A stretch of DNA of 64,000 nucleotides from Bacteroidota bacterium (GTDB lineage: Bacteria; Bacteroidota; Bacteroidia; Chitinophagales; Chitinophagaceae). The stretch spans positions 16,994-80,993 of the forward strand of contig JAEZEI010000116.1 in assembly GCA_023417815.1 (NCBI GenBank), in the 5' to 3' direction. The notes below the pieces were generated by a model, which saw only the letters and a program-made list of their open reading frames with translations, was not told the DNA's origin and ran no database searches. The position numbers and the translations under genes were made by a program. Shown one piece after another: positions 1 through 8,868 of this stretch (the first letter of the stretch is position 1; each line of letters starts with the position of its first letter).

Positions 1-1126
1 CCTTGAGGATCAGACCAAGATCGATCTTTTTTTTACTCCCGCAAGGGAATTTGATGAATCCTTGCTCTGGGATAGTTATAACAAAGGCTATCTCAAAGTT
101 GAAAGTAACTTTGCGGTAACAAAGATTGTAGCATTCTTCTCATTTTTCACTCATGGTAAGTACCTGGCAATTAACCTGATCTTTGCCATGGTTGCCTTTA
201 CCGGTGTATGGCGGCTATATCTTTTCTTTTATGAGCAATATCCACAGTTGCATAAACAATTTGCAATAGGCATACTTTATCTTCCAACTTTTGTTTTCTG
301 GAGTTCCGGAATCCTTAAAGATTCACTGTGTATAGCCGCCCTGGGATGGATCACCTATTCTACGTATCACCTTATTTACGACAGGAAGAACGCAATAGTT
401 AACATGGCACTGATCGTATTAGCTGCATATGTACTGATCGTTCTGAAGGTTTACATCCTGGTATCATACATCCCATTCTTCCTTATGTTCATAATGCTGC
501 GCAATATCACATTCCTGAAAAGTATTGTAGCAAAGCTTGGACTGATAGCGCTGTTTATAATAGTTTCAGTTTTAGGTTTCGTAGAGCTTTCCAATAACAC
601 TGAAAAAGCCCTGGGTAGTTTTGCTTCGCAAGGGTTAACCAAAAGCATTGCGACCTACCAACATAACTATGAGGTTCAACAATCGGACGGAACCTCCAGT
701 TTTTCATTGGGGGTAGAATTTGACGGTAGCCTTTCAAGCCTTGCAAGCCTTGCACCGGCTGCAATAATCGCCACTTTATACAGACCTTTTCTCTGGGAGT
801 CCAGGAAACTTTCAACTTTGATGTCTTCTCTCGAAAGTTTAGCATTAATGATCTTCACTATAATGGTGATCTATCGTGTGGGACCATGGGCCTTCGGAAA
901 GACAATCATATTACAACCAATTGTGACATACTGTTTATTCTTCAGCCTCATCTTTGCATTATTTGTAGGAGCCACTACGCTAAACTTCGGAAGTCTTGTA
1001 CGATACAAAATTCCTGCTATGCCATTTTATGTATGCGGGTTATTCCTTGTGCTGTTCTTCAATAATAAACTGAATCCGGTAAAAACCGTAAAGGATAAGG
1101 GTCAGGCTGCGGCGGAAGTATTGTGA
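1..1126 (+). CDS. Polymerase-like polytopic membrane protein (5' end outside window)
   Basis: The reading frame is open to the left edge, so the N-terminus is missing; about 374 residues are visible. It is a multi-pass membrane protein with many hydrophobic segments. It is clearly paralogous to the 446-residue protein at 15026-16366: both carry an FWxSGxLKDSxC-type motif, a YRPFLWESRK / FRPFIWESRK motif and a C-terminal TTxNFGxxxRYKI stretch. Membrane proteins of this kind in glycan loci are often O-antigen/EpsG-like polymerases, but no family was confirmed. I infer polymerase or another membrane step of surface glycan assembly. It is on the plus strand among minus-strand genes, and its last 25 bases overlap the end of the convergent glycosyltransferase gene. 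Confidence 0.7.
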   Translation, partial: LEDQTKIDLFFTPAREFDESLLWDSYNKGYLKVESNFAVTKIVAFFSFFTHGKYLAINLIFAMVAFTGVWRLYLFFYEQYPQLHKQFAIGILYLPTFVFWSSGILKDSLCIAALGWITYSTYHLIYDRKNAIVNMALIVLAAYVLIVLKVYILVSYIPFFLMFIMLRNITFLKSIVAKLGLIALFIIVSVLGFVELSNNTEKALGSFASQGLTKSIATYQHNYEVQQSDGTSSFSLGVEFDGSLSSLASLAPAAIIATLYRPFLWESRKLSTLMSSLESLALMIFTIMVIYRVGPWAFGKTIILQPIVTYCLFFSLIFALFVGATTLNFGSLVRYKIPAMPFYVCGLFLVLFFNNKLNPVKTVKDKGQAAAEVL

Positions 1127-2091
1127 GCATGTTTGGGCGATCCCTGGAAAATATTCCACCATGCAGTGTTGAGAACTCCTGGCCTGCTTTGAACATTCTT
1201 AGAGTTGTTCAGTTTTTGAAGAATCAGGCTCGGGGTTGCAGTAAAATTATTGGTAAAGGCATCTGCTACCGGCCTAACTATAGAACGGAGTTTTTTCAAC
1301 CTGTCTGTTCTCTGGAATACAAGAATAATTCCTGCGAAAGCAGCAATAAAACAAAGGTAATTTACAAGCGCAATTAACTTGTTATTGAATTTGACCAGGT
1401 GGATGTGATAACGATTGCGGACATAGTAATACATTTTCCAGGATGAACTGAAATTCCAGTCATCTTTATAGTTGAATGCAGCAGGAGGATGATAATGTAT
1501 CGCTGATGTTACTGTGAAAACAGGGATCTTATTCTGGCGGACGATCCTGTAATAATATTCTGTTTCATCTCCCCAAAGAAAATATGCAGGATTAGGTACA
1601 CCTACTCTTTCAACAATCGCCCTATGGATCAGGGTTCCATTAAAGGGATGACCCGCATTTTTGATAACAGGTTCATTTACGGAATGAATATTAGTATATC
1701 CCCCCGTCTTCCAGACAAATGATTCGCGATCGTCCTTGCTTACAACTGCACAATTCATCAGGCTCCTGTCGCTCGAGTCATGATCCAACAGTCGCTGAAG
1801 CGCTTCGGGGGCAGGATATCCATCATCATCCATACACCATATCCAGGTAAAATTATTCTTGAAGGCCCACTGGATACCGGTACTGAAACCACCACCGGAG
1901 CCCAGATTTGCCTGGGTTATAAACTTTATATCAGGTTGAGTAGATAGCCATTGTTCCGTGTTGTCTGTACTTCCATTATTCACCACCAGGATCTCATCTG
2001 GTTTCCTGGTTTGCGCTCTTAAGGCCTGAATACATTCGGATAATAATCCCTGCCTGTTGTAGGACACAACTACAGCTACAACTTTTTCCAT
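1102..2091 (-). CDS. GT2 glycosyltransferase, galactofuranosyltransferase (GlfT2)-like
   Basis: A 329-residue GT-A fold transferase. The nucleotide-binding start VAVVVSYNR (about 4-13), NNGSTDNT (38-45), a glycine-rich NLGSGGGFSTG segment (62-72), a metal-binding DDD (88-90) and a later WGDE motif are visible. The glycine-rich segment and WGDE pattern resemble GlfT2-type UDP-galactofuranosyl or rhamnosyl transferases. One hydrophobic segment near 238-259 may anchor it to the inner membrane. The gene for UDP-galactopyranose mutase lies just upstream on the same strand, which fits a role in adding galactofuranose. Substrate assignment is inference; GT2 membership is firm. Confidence 0.85.
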   Translation of the reverse strand: MEKVVAVVVSYNRQGLLSECIQALRAQTRKPDEILVVNNGSTDNTEQWLSTQPDIKFITQANLGSGGGFSTGIQWAFKNNFTWIWCMDDDGYPAPEALQRLLDHDSSDRSLMNCAVVSKDDRESFVWKTGGYTNIHSVNEPVIKNAGHPFNGTLIHRAIVERVGVPNPAYFLWGDETEYYYRIVRQNKIPVFTVTSAIHYHPPAAFNYKDDWNFSSSWKMYYYVRNRYHIHLVKFNNKLIALVNYLCFIAAFAGIILVFQRTDRLKKLRSIVRPVADAFTNNFTATPSLILQKLNNSKNVQSRPGVLNTAWWNIFQGSPKHAHNTSAAA

Positions 2092-2253
2092 TACGTTAGT
2101 TTTAGATAGAATACGGATCAGTTATAAAACGTAGTATTATCTGGAAATATTGTAGAAGAAAAAGTAAAAATCCGGAAAGAGCCTGTAAATAAGATATACT
2201 TAAAATACTGGTTACGAAAAAGTTATTGGGGAAACGCAGGAATTAAGGATTCA

Positions 2254-2282
2254 GGGATAACACTGATTTTCAGTATTACCCC
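2254..2282 (-). terminator. Strong 3' hairpin downstream of glf
   Basis: The minus-strand transcript can fold a 13-bp stem with a 3-nt loop, every position paired with two G-U wobbles. The plus-strand RNA would have two mismatches, so the structure appears selected on the glf transcript. It begins 18 bases after the glf stop codon. There is no clear U-tract after it. It may be a terminator or an mRNA 3'-end stabiliser separating glf from the downstream glycosyltransferase. Confidence 0.5.
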
Positions 2283-2300
2283 TTACCGAAAACCGTAAAA

Positions 2301-3461
2301 TTACGTTATGGGCTCTTTGTTTGAGAATACCGGGGGCTTTCCACCTGAATTAAATGCATCAATAAAGGCCTGGGAGAAATCAAGCGCTTCCCCGATCACA
2401 TGATGCATATCCATATACCTGTATGTAGCTAGCCTGCCGAGGAAGGAAACTCCATTCAATGCTTCTGCATCATGCCGGTACTTCATTAATAACGCCTTAT
2501 CCGCATCAAGCCTTTTAGGATAATAGGGTTCGTCATCTGGTGTTGTTTCCTTGCTGAATTCTTTGAAACAGATCGTCTTTTCATGCTTCTCCCAGGGGGT
2601 AAAGAATTTATGTTCCGTGATACGTGTGTGAGGCACATCCTCATCACAGAAATTCATTTGGGCCAGGCCCTGGTAATCGCCATCGGAATAAAATTGTTCA
2701 AATGTAACAGTCCGGTAAGATAACCTGCCATGCTTATGGTCAAAATAGGCATCAAGCGGTCCTGTGTAAAACACATGATCAAACGTATTTGCGTCCATGG
2801 GAGAAAAACGTTTTTTTAGATGAAGCCGGATCGAGGGATGATCGATCATTTTCTCCATTATGGCAGTATAACCATCAACCGGGATCCCGGTAAATGTATT
2901 TGTGTGATAGTTGTCATCGTAATTGAATCTTACAGGGATCCTTTTTAATATAGATGCCGGCAGCTCAGAAGGTTCGCATCCCCATTGCTTCTTCGTATAA
3001 CCGTAAAAGAAGGCTTTATAAAGTTCCTTACCTATAAATTTTAGCGCCTGCTCTTCAAAGTTGCGGGGTTCAGCTATATCCTTCTCTGCAAGTTCTTCAA
3101 GGAACAGTTTGGCCTCATCAGGGCTGAGAGCCTTATTAAAAAAATGATTTATGGTGAACAGGTTCACAGGAAGTGAATACACCTTACCCTTATGAAGACC
3201 TTTTACCCTGTGTACATAATTCCTGAATTCCCCAAACGAATTGACATAATCCCATATTTCCTTTTTATCCGTATTGAAAATATGCGGACCATAACGGTGA
3301 ACCATTATACCGGTTTCTTCATCTCTGGAAGAATGGCAATTACCCCCGGGGTGGTCTCTTTCATCCCAGATCTCTATGGAGCAATCCAATGCATTCACGA
3401 GTTTGTTTGCCAGTGTACAACCAGAAAAACCAGCACCTACTATTAAAAATCTTTTCGACAT
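2301..3461 (-). CDS. glf: UDP-galactopyranose mutase
   Basis: 386 residues, the usual length. It interconverts UDP-galactopyranose and UDP-galactofuranose using reduced FAD in the cytoplasm. The N-terminal FAD-binding signature GAGFSGC (about 8-14) and IWDERDHPGGNC segment, the RYGPHIFNT motif, and the C-terminal GRLATYRYMDM substrate/FAD-binding motif are all present. It starts one base after the stop of the upstream GT4 gene, so the two are probably co-transcribed. With the downstream GT2 enzyme it points to galactofuranose in the glycan. Confidence 0.97.
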   Translation of the reverse strand: MSKRFLIVGAGFSGCTLANKLVNALDCSIEIWDERDHPGGNCHSSRDEETGIMVHRYGPHIFNTDKKEIWDYVNSFGEFRNYVHRVKGLHKGKVYSLPVNLFTINHFFNKALSPDEAKLFLEELAEKDIAEPRNFEEQALKFIGKELYKAFFYGYTKKQWGCEPSELPASILKRIPVRFNYDDNYHTNTFTGIPVDGYTAIMEKMIDHPSIRLHLKKRFSPMDANTFDHVFYTGPLDAYFDHKHGRLSYRTVTFEQFYSDGDYQGLAQMNFCDEDVPHTRITEHKFFTPWEKHEKTICFKEFSKETTPDDEPYYPKRLDADKALLMKYRHDAEALNGVSFLGRLATYRYMDMHHVIGEALDFSQAFIDAFNSGGKPPVFSNKEPIT

Positions 3462-3462
3462 A

Positions 3463-4710
3463 TCAGTTATTTAGAATACTCCTGTAAACGTCCAGGTAGG
3501 TGTTCACAGCATTTTCAAGTGAATAAATTTCTTCTGCACCTTTTCTTATAAGGTCTTTGTTGAATTCAGTTCGCTCTTCCAGTTTCCTGACAATTTTCAT
3601 AAATGATGCATCCGAGAAATCATCAACGATAAAACCTGCATCATATTTTTCAACGATCTCCTTAACATCTCCCACCCCCCCATTCGTTATTACAGGAATG
3701 CCCATAGCCATGATCTCGCCATGTTTGGTAGGTGATGAAGATATTTTTGAGTAACAGGGTTTTATAAAGAAAATGGAATAATCGCTGAATGAAAGATATA
3801 ACGGTACTTCGTGCCTGGCTGCACTCCTTGTAATGATCTTTGAAGGGTCCAGTCCATATTTTGAAGCAGCTTCTTTGATCACCTCATGTCGGTGCGGAGA
3901 AATGAAAAGGAATTTTGCATTTGGTATATTTGATGCCAGGAGTGAACAGAAACGCATCATCTCCTTTGTTAAATACCATCCCCCGATCGATCCAAGATAA
4001 CTTATTATGAAATCGTTCTCCTGGATGTTCATTTCTTTTGCAAGGCGTTCTTTTTCATCCTGGTTTATGGTGTTACGATTAAAAAGCTCCAGGTCTGCAC
4101 TGCAGGGAATAACAGAAATATCCAGTGGCTGACTTTTAATATTATCCCATTTCAGGATTTCGTTCCTTGCCTGGTGAGTGAGGCAGGTGCTGCGGTCGGC
4201 TTTTTCAAGGCATGCATATTCATGCTTCTTGAAATAGGAATAAACCGTTTTAAATACAGGGTTCTTTAGATCCCACATTCCTCCGTCCACTCGTTCGTCT
4301 GCCCAAAAGCCTCTTATATCATTGAGGAATTTTATTCCGAATTTCTTTTTTAACCAAAGACCAGCCAGCGTGGGTATACCGGGCCGGGTATGCACCATAT
4401 CAAAATTATCCTTGCGATGCAGGCGTGCAGCAACGCGCTTAATATTTCTCAGATCATAAATGGATGAAAGCACCGGTGGGTTCTTATGGTAAGGAATACT
4501 CTTCCACTTTATGGAATACCGATCGAGGATACTCCTCACGTATTTCTCCTTTTCTTTAAACCGTGAGGGTTTATCACAACTTAATATAGTGAACCTGTAT
4601 CCATACTTTGTAAGTCCTGCGAGGTATGGAATAACCTGGCTTTGACCGAGCGGATCAGTCATACCATCATATGAAATGAACAGAATATTTCCCTGGTTCT
4701 TTAATTCCAT
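3463..4710 (-). CDS. GT4 (GT-B) glycosyltransferase
   Basis: 415 residues with a two-domain GT-B layout: N-terminal acceptor half beginning ILFISYDGMTDPLGQSQ, C-terminal nucleotide-sugar half with SPTKHGEIMAMGIPVI, the (T/K)xGE donor-binding loop typical of a GT4 subgroup. It transfers a hexose-type sugar to a lipid-linked glycan intermediate at the inner face of the membrane; the sugar cannot be told from sequence. Its start overlaps the end of the upstream gene by 10 bases, showing operon organisation. Confidence 0.88.
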   Translation of the reverse strand: MELKNQGNILFISYDGMTDPLGQSQVIPYLAGLTKYGYRFTILSCDKPSRFKEKEKYVRSILDRYSIKWKSIPYHKNPPVLSSIYDLRNIKRVAARLHRKDNFDMVHTRPGIPTLAGLWLKKKFGIKFLNDIRGFWADERVDGGMWDLKNPVFKTVYSYFKKHEYACLEKADRSTCLTHQARNEILKWDNIKSQPLDISVIPCSADLELFNRNTINQDEKERLAKEMNIQENDFIISYLGSIGGWYLTKEMMRFCSLLASNIPNAKFLFISPHRHEVIKEAASKYGLDPSKIITRSAARHEVPLYLSFSDYSIFFIKPCYSKISSSPTKHGEIMAMGIPVITNGGVGDVKEIVEKYDAGFIVDDFSDASFMKIVRKLEERTEFNKDLIRKGAEEIYSLENAVNTYLDVYRSILNN

Positions 4711-5612
4711 AAATACCTCATGTAATGCCTTAAGCGAAACCGGATCCTGTACCCGGCGGTGAACAGTGAATTATACTTTTTTCTTACCCCTTCATGCAAT
4801 TTAAGCGGTATCGGGTTTACAGTTACAGAATCTGCCAATGTATCATTATGAAAATCTTCTCCTGCTTCGCAATTGGTGCCGCTTCCATCATGTCCTATAT
4901 TGTCTACGAGAGAGTCAGCAGGGTGAAGGCTCAGGCCGTTATTTAAAAAAACCACAGAATGCCAGATCGTATTCCAGCTTTGAAACTTATTCTTTGATAT
5001 AGCCTTTAAGCCCCAAAAAAATTCGAAGGTGCTGTCCATGTTAAGAAGATGAATATTTCCTTTCTGCTGCACTCTCCGCATTACATTTAGTGGCTCCGCA
5101 TCGAAAAGATCCCATGCTCTTTTCCAAGTTGCCCATCCCCAACAGGTTGTATGAAAAAAGAAGTAAGTAGGCTCTTCTATGCCAGCGTCTTTCAGATCAG
5201 GACGGGAATAACCACTGATATGCATTACCCTGGAGTTATCTTCATAAAAGTTAAGGGCGTCATTCATATACTCAAGAAACCCCGGAGATACCAATACATC
5301 ATCTTCAAGTACTATCACACGTCCATGTTCCCGGATCACTTCCGTTATACCGGAAACAATAGACCTGAAAAGTCCACGGTTTGAGACCGACTTTTTAATA
5401 TGGACTTTACCACACCAGTTTTCGGACAAAGCAACTCTTTCAACTTCGTTTATCCGTTCCAGCATTTCAGGAGATGAACCATCTTTAGGACCATCCAGGA
5501 AAATATATAATTCCGAATCACCAGATAACCGTGCTTTCTTTAGTGCAGATAGGGTTTGCAGGGTATGACCCGGCCGGTTAAATCCGAAAAAGATAATAGG
5601 TGAAAGGGGCAT
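4701..5612 (-). CDS. GT-A glycosyltransferase, GNT-I/POMGNT-like
   Basis: 303 residues from the ATG at 5612, which overlaps the preceding flippase stop by one base (TGATG); a TTG one codon upstream is also possible. N-terminal FFGFNRPGHT, a central VLEDDVLVSPGFL motif (the DxD-type metal site) and a WGWATWKRAWD segment are visible. The EDDV-SPGF region resembles GT13-like N-acetylglucosaminyltransferases and many bacterial glycan-locus transferases. Donor and acceptor are unknown. It sits between a Wzx gene and a GT4 gene in one operon. Confidence 0.8.
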   Translation of the reverse strand: MPLSPIIFFGFNRPGHTLQTLSALKKARLSGDSELYIFLDGPKDGSSPEMLERINEVERVALSENWCGKVHIKKSVSNRGLFRSIVSGITEVIREHGRVIVLEDDVLVSPGFLEYMNDALNFYEDNSRVMHISGYSRPDLKDAGIEEPTYFFFHTTCWGWATWKRAWDLFDAEPLNVMRRVQQKGNIHLLNMDSTFEFFWGLKAISKNKFQSWNTIWHSVVFLNNGLSLHPADSLVDNIGHDGSGTNCEAGEDFHNDTLADSVTVNPIPLKLHEGVRKKYNSLFTAGYRIRFRLRHYMRYLWN

Positions 5613-6913
5613 CAATCAGTTTTGGGCACACTTAACGAAGTAAATGTTTGCTTTATTATTTTTCTAGAAAACAATATCACCAGCAAGCTAAAGATCAGTG
5701 TATTCAATAATCCTGCAATAGCATCCCCTAAAATTAAATATTTTTTCACCAGTACATAATTCAAAGAAACTGAGCAGGCAAGAGAGAGCAGCGAAATGGT
5801 CAATATCCTTTTCTTTGCTTTATGATATAATAAAACCAGGAAGAGGAAATAATTCAACCCCCAGATAAATGAAGATAATGCAACGATAAAGAACCAGGGA
5901 ATTCCCGGGAGGTACAGATCATTAATTACAAAGTAATAGAGGAATAGCACCCCTGCGATACACAGGACTGAAATGACAAAAAACATCCTGAAGAACCTGA
6001 AAAATTCAGCTTTATACCATGCAAAGGTTGATGCTCCTGAACTGAATTGCCTGTAAAGGCGTGGCTGGAAATAAAGAATGATACTTTGGGAGATCGTCCC
6101 TACCAGGGCTCCAAAAATGGACGCTATAGAATATATCCCCAGTTCATGTTTATCAACGTCAAAAATCGCAAGAAATAACTTTTGGGAGGCTCCAAGCATA
6201 AATACGCAAAGCTGGAAGGCAAGTACAGGAAGGCCGAACCTGAGTTCTTCCCACACATGAGCGAGGTTGATATCGGTGGTTAAATAGCCATTCTTCGCAT
6301 AATAAAAAACGGAGAACAGGTTAACTGCTAAAAGCGAGATCACTATTCCCCACACCCTGCCTTCCCAACCTGCAAAAAAAAGTACTACCAACAGCACTGA
6401 AAGACCGTATTCTAATATTGTACGGGAAATATTGATCAGTGCAAAATTTTTAACCTCGTTCCTGTTCCTGACAAGGGATGAAAGCTGTTCACCAGAAAAA
6501 ACCAGGAAGGCTGTTGCCGGAATGATGAAAACAAAAGAAACCGGGAAACTGAATTTGTCCTGCAGGTAACCTTTCCCGAGATATAGAATTGACATAGCAA
6601 TGATCATCATTATCAGCGATAGAAGGAAATTCATGCTGAATGAGGACGCAAATTGCCTTTTATCCTTCCTGAAAAAATCAGCCGAAGAAGACTGGATCAT
6701 TCCCAACGCTATGAAAGGCGAAAGCATTACCAGGTTGCTGCTGAATAAACTTAGCATCCCATTATCTTCAGGAGTAAGGAAACGGGGATTGGTAAAGATC
6801 GGGATAAGGAGAAGGCTTAATCCCTTGGAGAAAAAATTAGTTACAATATAGGTACCTACGGAACGGTAGGTGGAGTTATTCAATCCAGAAACAACGTTCT
6901 TAATCTTGATCAT
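5612..6913 (-). CDS. Wzx-type oligosaccharide flippase (copy 1)
   Basis: 433 residues, almost entirely hydrophobic helices, about 12-14 membrane spans. The N-terminal NFFSKGLSLLLIPIFTNP signature is that of polysaccharide export/MATE-like flippases that move undecaprenyl-linked repeat units across the inner membrane. It is clearly paralogous to the flippase at 10720-12018, sharing the LIFTNP, ED/ENGxLSLFS, WEGRV and ELGIY/EVGIY motifs. Its start lies 15 bases beyond the end of the asparagine-synthase-like gene. The cluster has three such proteins. Confidence 0.92.
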   Translation of the reverse strand: MIKIKNVVSGLNNSTYRSVGTYIVTNFFSKGLSLLLIPIFTNPRFLTPEDNGMLSLFSSNLVMLSPFIALGMIQSSSADFFRKDKRQFASSFSMNFLLSLIMMIIAMSILYLGKGYLQDKFSFPVSFVFIIPATAFLVFSGEQLSSLVRNRNEVKNFALINISRTILEYGLSVLLVVLFFAGWEGRVWGIVISLLAVNLFSVFYYAKNGYLTTDINLAHVWEELRFGLPVLAFQLCVFMLGASQKLFLAIFDVDKHELGIYSIASIFGALVGTISQSIILYFQPRLYRQFSSGASTFAWYKAEFFRFFRMFFVISVLCIAGVLFLYYFVINDLYLPGIPWFFIVALSSFIWGLNYFLFLVLLYHKAKKRILTISLLSLACSVSLNYVLVKKYLILGDAIAGLLNTLIFSLLVILFSRKIIKQTFTSLSVPKTD

Positions 6914-6929
6914 AATTTGCTGGCAGGCA

Positions 6930-8840
6930 TTAGGATTGCCCGTTCATCCATCGGTCGTACCACATCTGGAACATAAGCAGGTACCATATCTTTTCCGCTC
7001 TTTCTATCTTACCTCCAAAGAAATCCTTCCGGATCCTTTGTATCTCCATGTTGCTGAAGATACCCTGCCTTTCAATGAAAGTGGCGTCGAAGTACTTTTC
7101 AACAAAAGGACGCAATTCATTTCGCAACCAGGTAGCCACCGGGATACCGAAACCCATCTTAGGCCTGTCCATCATTTCCTTGGGCAGGTATTTATGAACG
7201 ATTTGCTTTATGATGAATTTCTTTTCGCCATTATTGTATTTATAATCCATCGGCAATCTTGCTGCCCATTCAATAATAGCCTGGTCAAGGAAGGGTTCAC
7301 GACCTTCAAGGCTGACTGTCATTGCCGCACGATCAACTTTTTGGAGAATATCATCAACCAGGTAGGTTTCATAATCTATGGCCATCATGTATGCCAATTC
7401 TGAATGATACTTCTCAAGTAATTCTTCTGAATCAAAATGAGTTGAAAGCTTTTTAACAGGACTAAGGAATAAAGCGTCGATATCAACATCATCCATTGCC
7501 CTGCTCAGGCTTAGAAGAACATTCTGTTCGGAAGGATTCCTGAAAAGATTCTTGAGTTTTTCATACCGGCTGTGAAACAGGTATTTCTTATTCAGCACCG
7601 GGACCTTGTCTGCGGGAATTGCATCCATTACTGCAGCTACTGCTTTCCTGAGAACCGGCGGAATATTCCTGATCCTTCCGCCATATTTCATCATATAATC
7701 ATAGCGATTATATCCTGCAAAGATCTCGTCACCACCATCTGCAGAAAGAGCTACAGTTACTTTTTCTCGTGCGATCCTGCTTACCAGGGTAGTTGGTATT
7801 GCGCTGCTGTCTGCAAAGGGTTCGTCAAAATAAAAAGACAGCTCTGGCACGATCTCAAGTGCTTCTTTTTCCGTGCAATAATATTCTGTATGATCGGTGC
7901 CCAGCCTCTCTGCGATATCCTTGGCATATGGGGCTTCATTGAGCCCGGCATCAGGAACTCCTATTGTGAAGGTTTTAATCTTCTCATTATTATTGGCCTG
8001 GAGTAGGGCAGTTACGCAACTGCTGTCGTAGCCTCCACTAAGGAACACTCCTACAGGAACATCACTAACCATGCGGTACTGGAATGCCTTCGTAAGTATC
8101 TTTTCGGTTTCGCTTACTGCATCCGGCAGGCTGATATCCAAAGCCGGTTGATTGTAATGATCATATACGTTCCAGTATTGTACTGTATTCAGTTCGCGGC
8201 TTACAAGATCAAACTCAAGATAGTGCCCTGCATTTAGCTTGAATGTATCCTTGAAAATTGAGGAGGGAGCCGGAACATATCCAAACTGCATGAAAGATGC
8301 AATTGCATCATTGCAGATATCCTTTTCAAAAGAAGGGTGAGCCATTAAAACTTTCAGCTCTGAACCAAAAAGCAAAAGATCATTCTTGTAATAATAATAC
8401 AGGGGTTTAACTCCAGGCCTGTCCCGGCATGCAAACAGTTTCTTATTCAGATCATCATAGATCACAAAGGCAAACATTCCTGTAAACCTGTGAAGCGCCT
8501 TGGCACCCCACTTTGCGAAAGCATGCAGGATCACCTCCGTATCACTATGGCTTAAGAATGTATCTCCTGATTCCTCCAGTTCTTTCCTTATTTCTGCATA
8601 ATTATATACTTCCCCATTGAACGTAATATGCAAATGACCAAACTGCATAGGCTGTTTACCTCCTTCAGTAAGATCAATTATGCTTAACCTGCGGTGGCCG
8701 AGCCCGGTAGAAGCCACTCCATTAAATAGCGCATATCCTTCACCGTCTGGCCCCCGGTGCTCTATGGTTCTAGTCATCCTTTCAAGGATATTCCTGTCAC
8801 TTTTTCCTGAAAAATCCACAAAGCCTGAAATGCCGCACAT
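6930..8840 (-). CDS. asnB: Asparagine synthase (glutamine-hydrolysing)-type amidotransferase
   Basis: 636 residues. Cys2 follows the initiator Met (MCGISGF), the N-terminal glutaminase nucleophile. HRGPDGEG, FNGEVYNY and SHSDTEV glutaminase motifs follow, and the synthetase domain has an SGGYDSS PP-loop (normally SGGLDSS). The enzyme hydrolyses glutamine and uses ATP to amidate a carboxylate. Within polysaccharide loci this family often amidates uronic acids or other sugar acids rather than aspartate, so the substrate here may be a glycan precursor. A TAATTTTG promoter element lies 18 bases upstream. Confidence 0.9.
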   Translation of the reverse strand: MCGISGFVDFSGKSDRNILERMTRTIEHRGPDGEGYALFNGVASTGLGHRRLSIIDLTEGGKQPMQFGHLHITFNGEVYNYAEIRKELEESGDTFLSHSDTEVILHAFAKWGAKALHRFTGMFAFVIYDDLNKKLFACRDRPGVKPLYYYYKNDLLLFGSELKVLMAHPSFEKDICNDAIASFMQFGYVPAPSSIFKDTFKLNAGHYLEFDLVSRELNTVQYWNVYDHYNQPALDISLPDAVSETEKILTKAFQYRMVSDVPVGVFLSGGYDSSCVTALLQANNNEKIKTFTIGVPDAGLNEAPYAKDIAERLGTDHTEYYCTEKEALEIVPELSFYFDEPFADSSAIPTTLVSRIAREKVTVALSADGGDEIFAGYNRYDYMMKYGGRIRNIPPVLRKAVAAVMDAIPADKVPVLNKKYLFHSRYEKLKNLFRNPSEQNVLLSLSRAMDDVDIDALFLSPVKKLSTHFDSEELLEKYHSELAYMMAIDYETYLVDDILQKVDRAAMTVSLEGREPFLDQAIIEWAARLPMDYKYNNGEKKFIIKQIVHKYLPKEMMDRPKMGFGIPVATWLRNELRPFVEKYFDATFIERQGIFSNMEIQRIRKDFFGGKIERAEKIWYLLMFQMWYDRWMNGQS

Positions 8841-8858
8841 ATATTAGTATTTACCGCG

Positions 8859-8866
8859 CAAAATTA
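8859..8866 (-). promoter_or_regulatory. TAATTTTG -7 promoter element for the asnB-type gene
   Basis: A perfect match to the Bacteroidota -7 consensus TAnnTTTG on the minus strand, 18 bases before the start codon and immediately after the stop of the upstream gene. No clear -33 TTG element at standard spacing was found. Confidence 0.5.
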
Positions 8867-8868
8867 AG

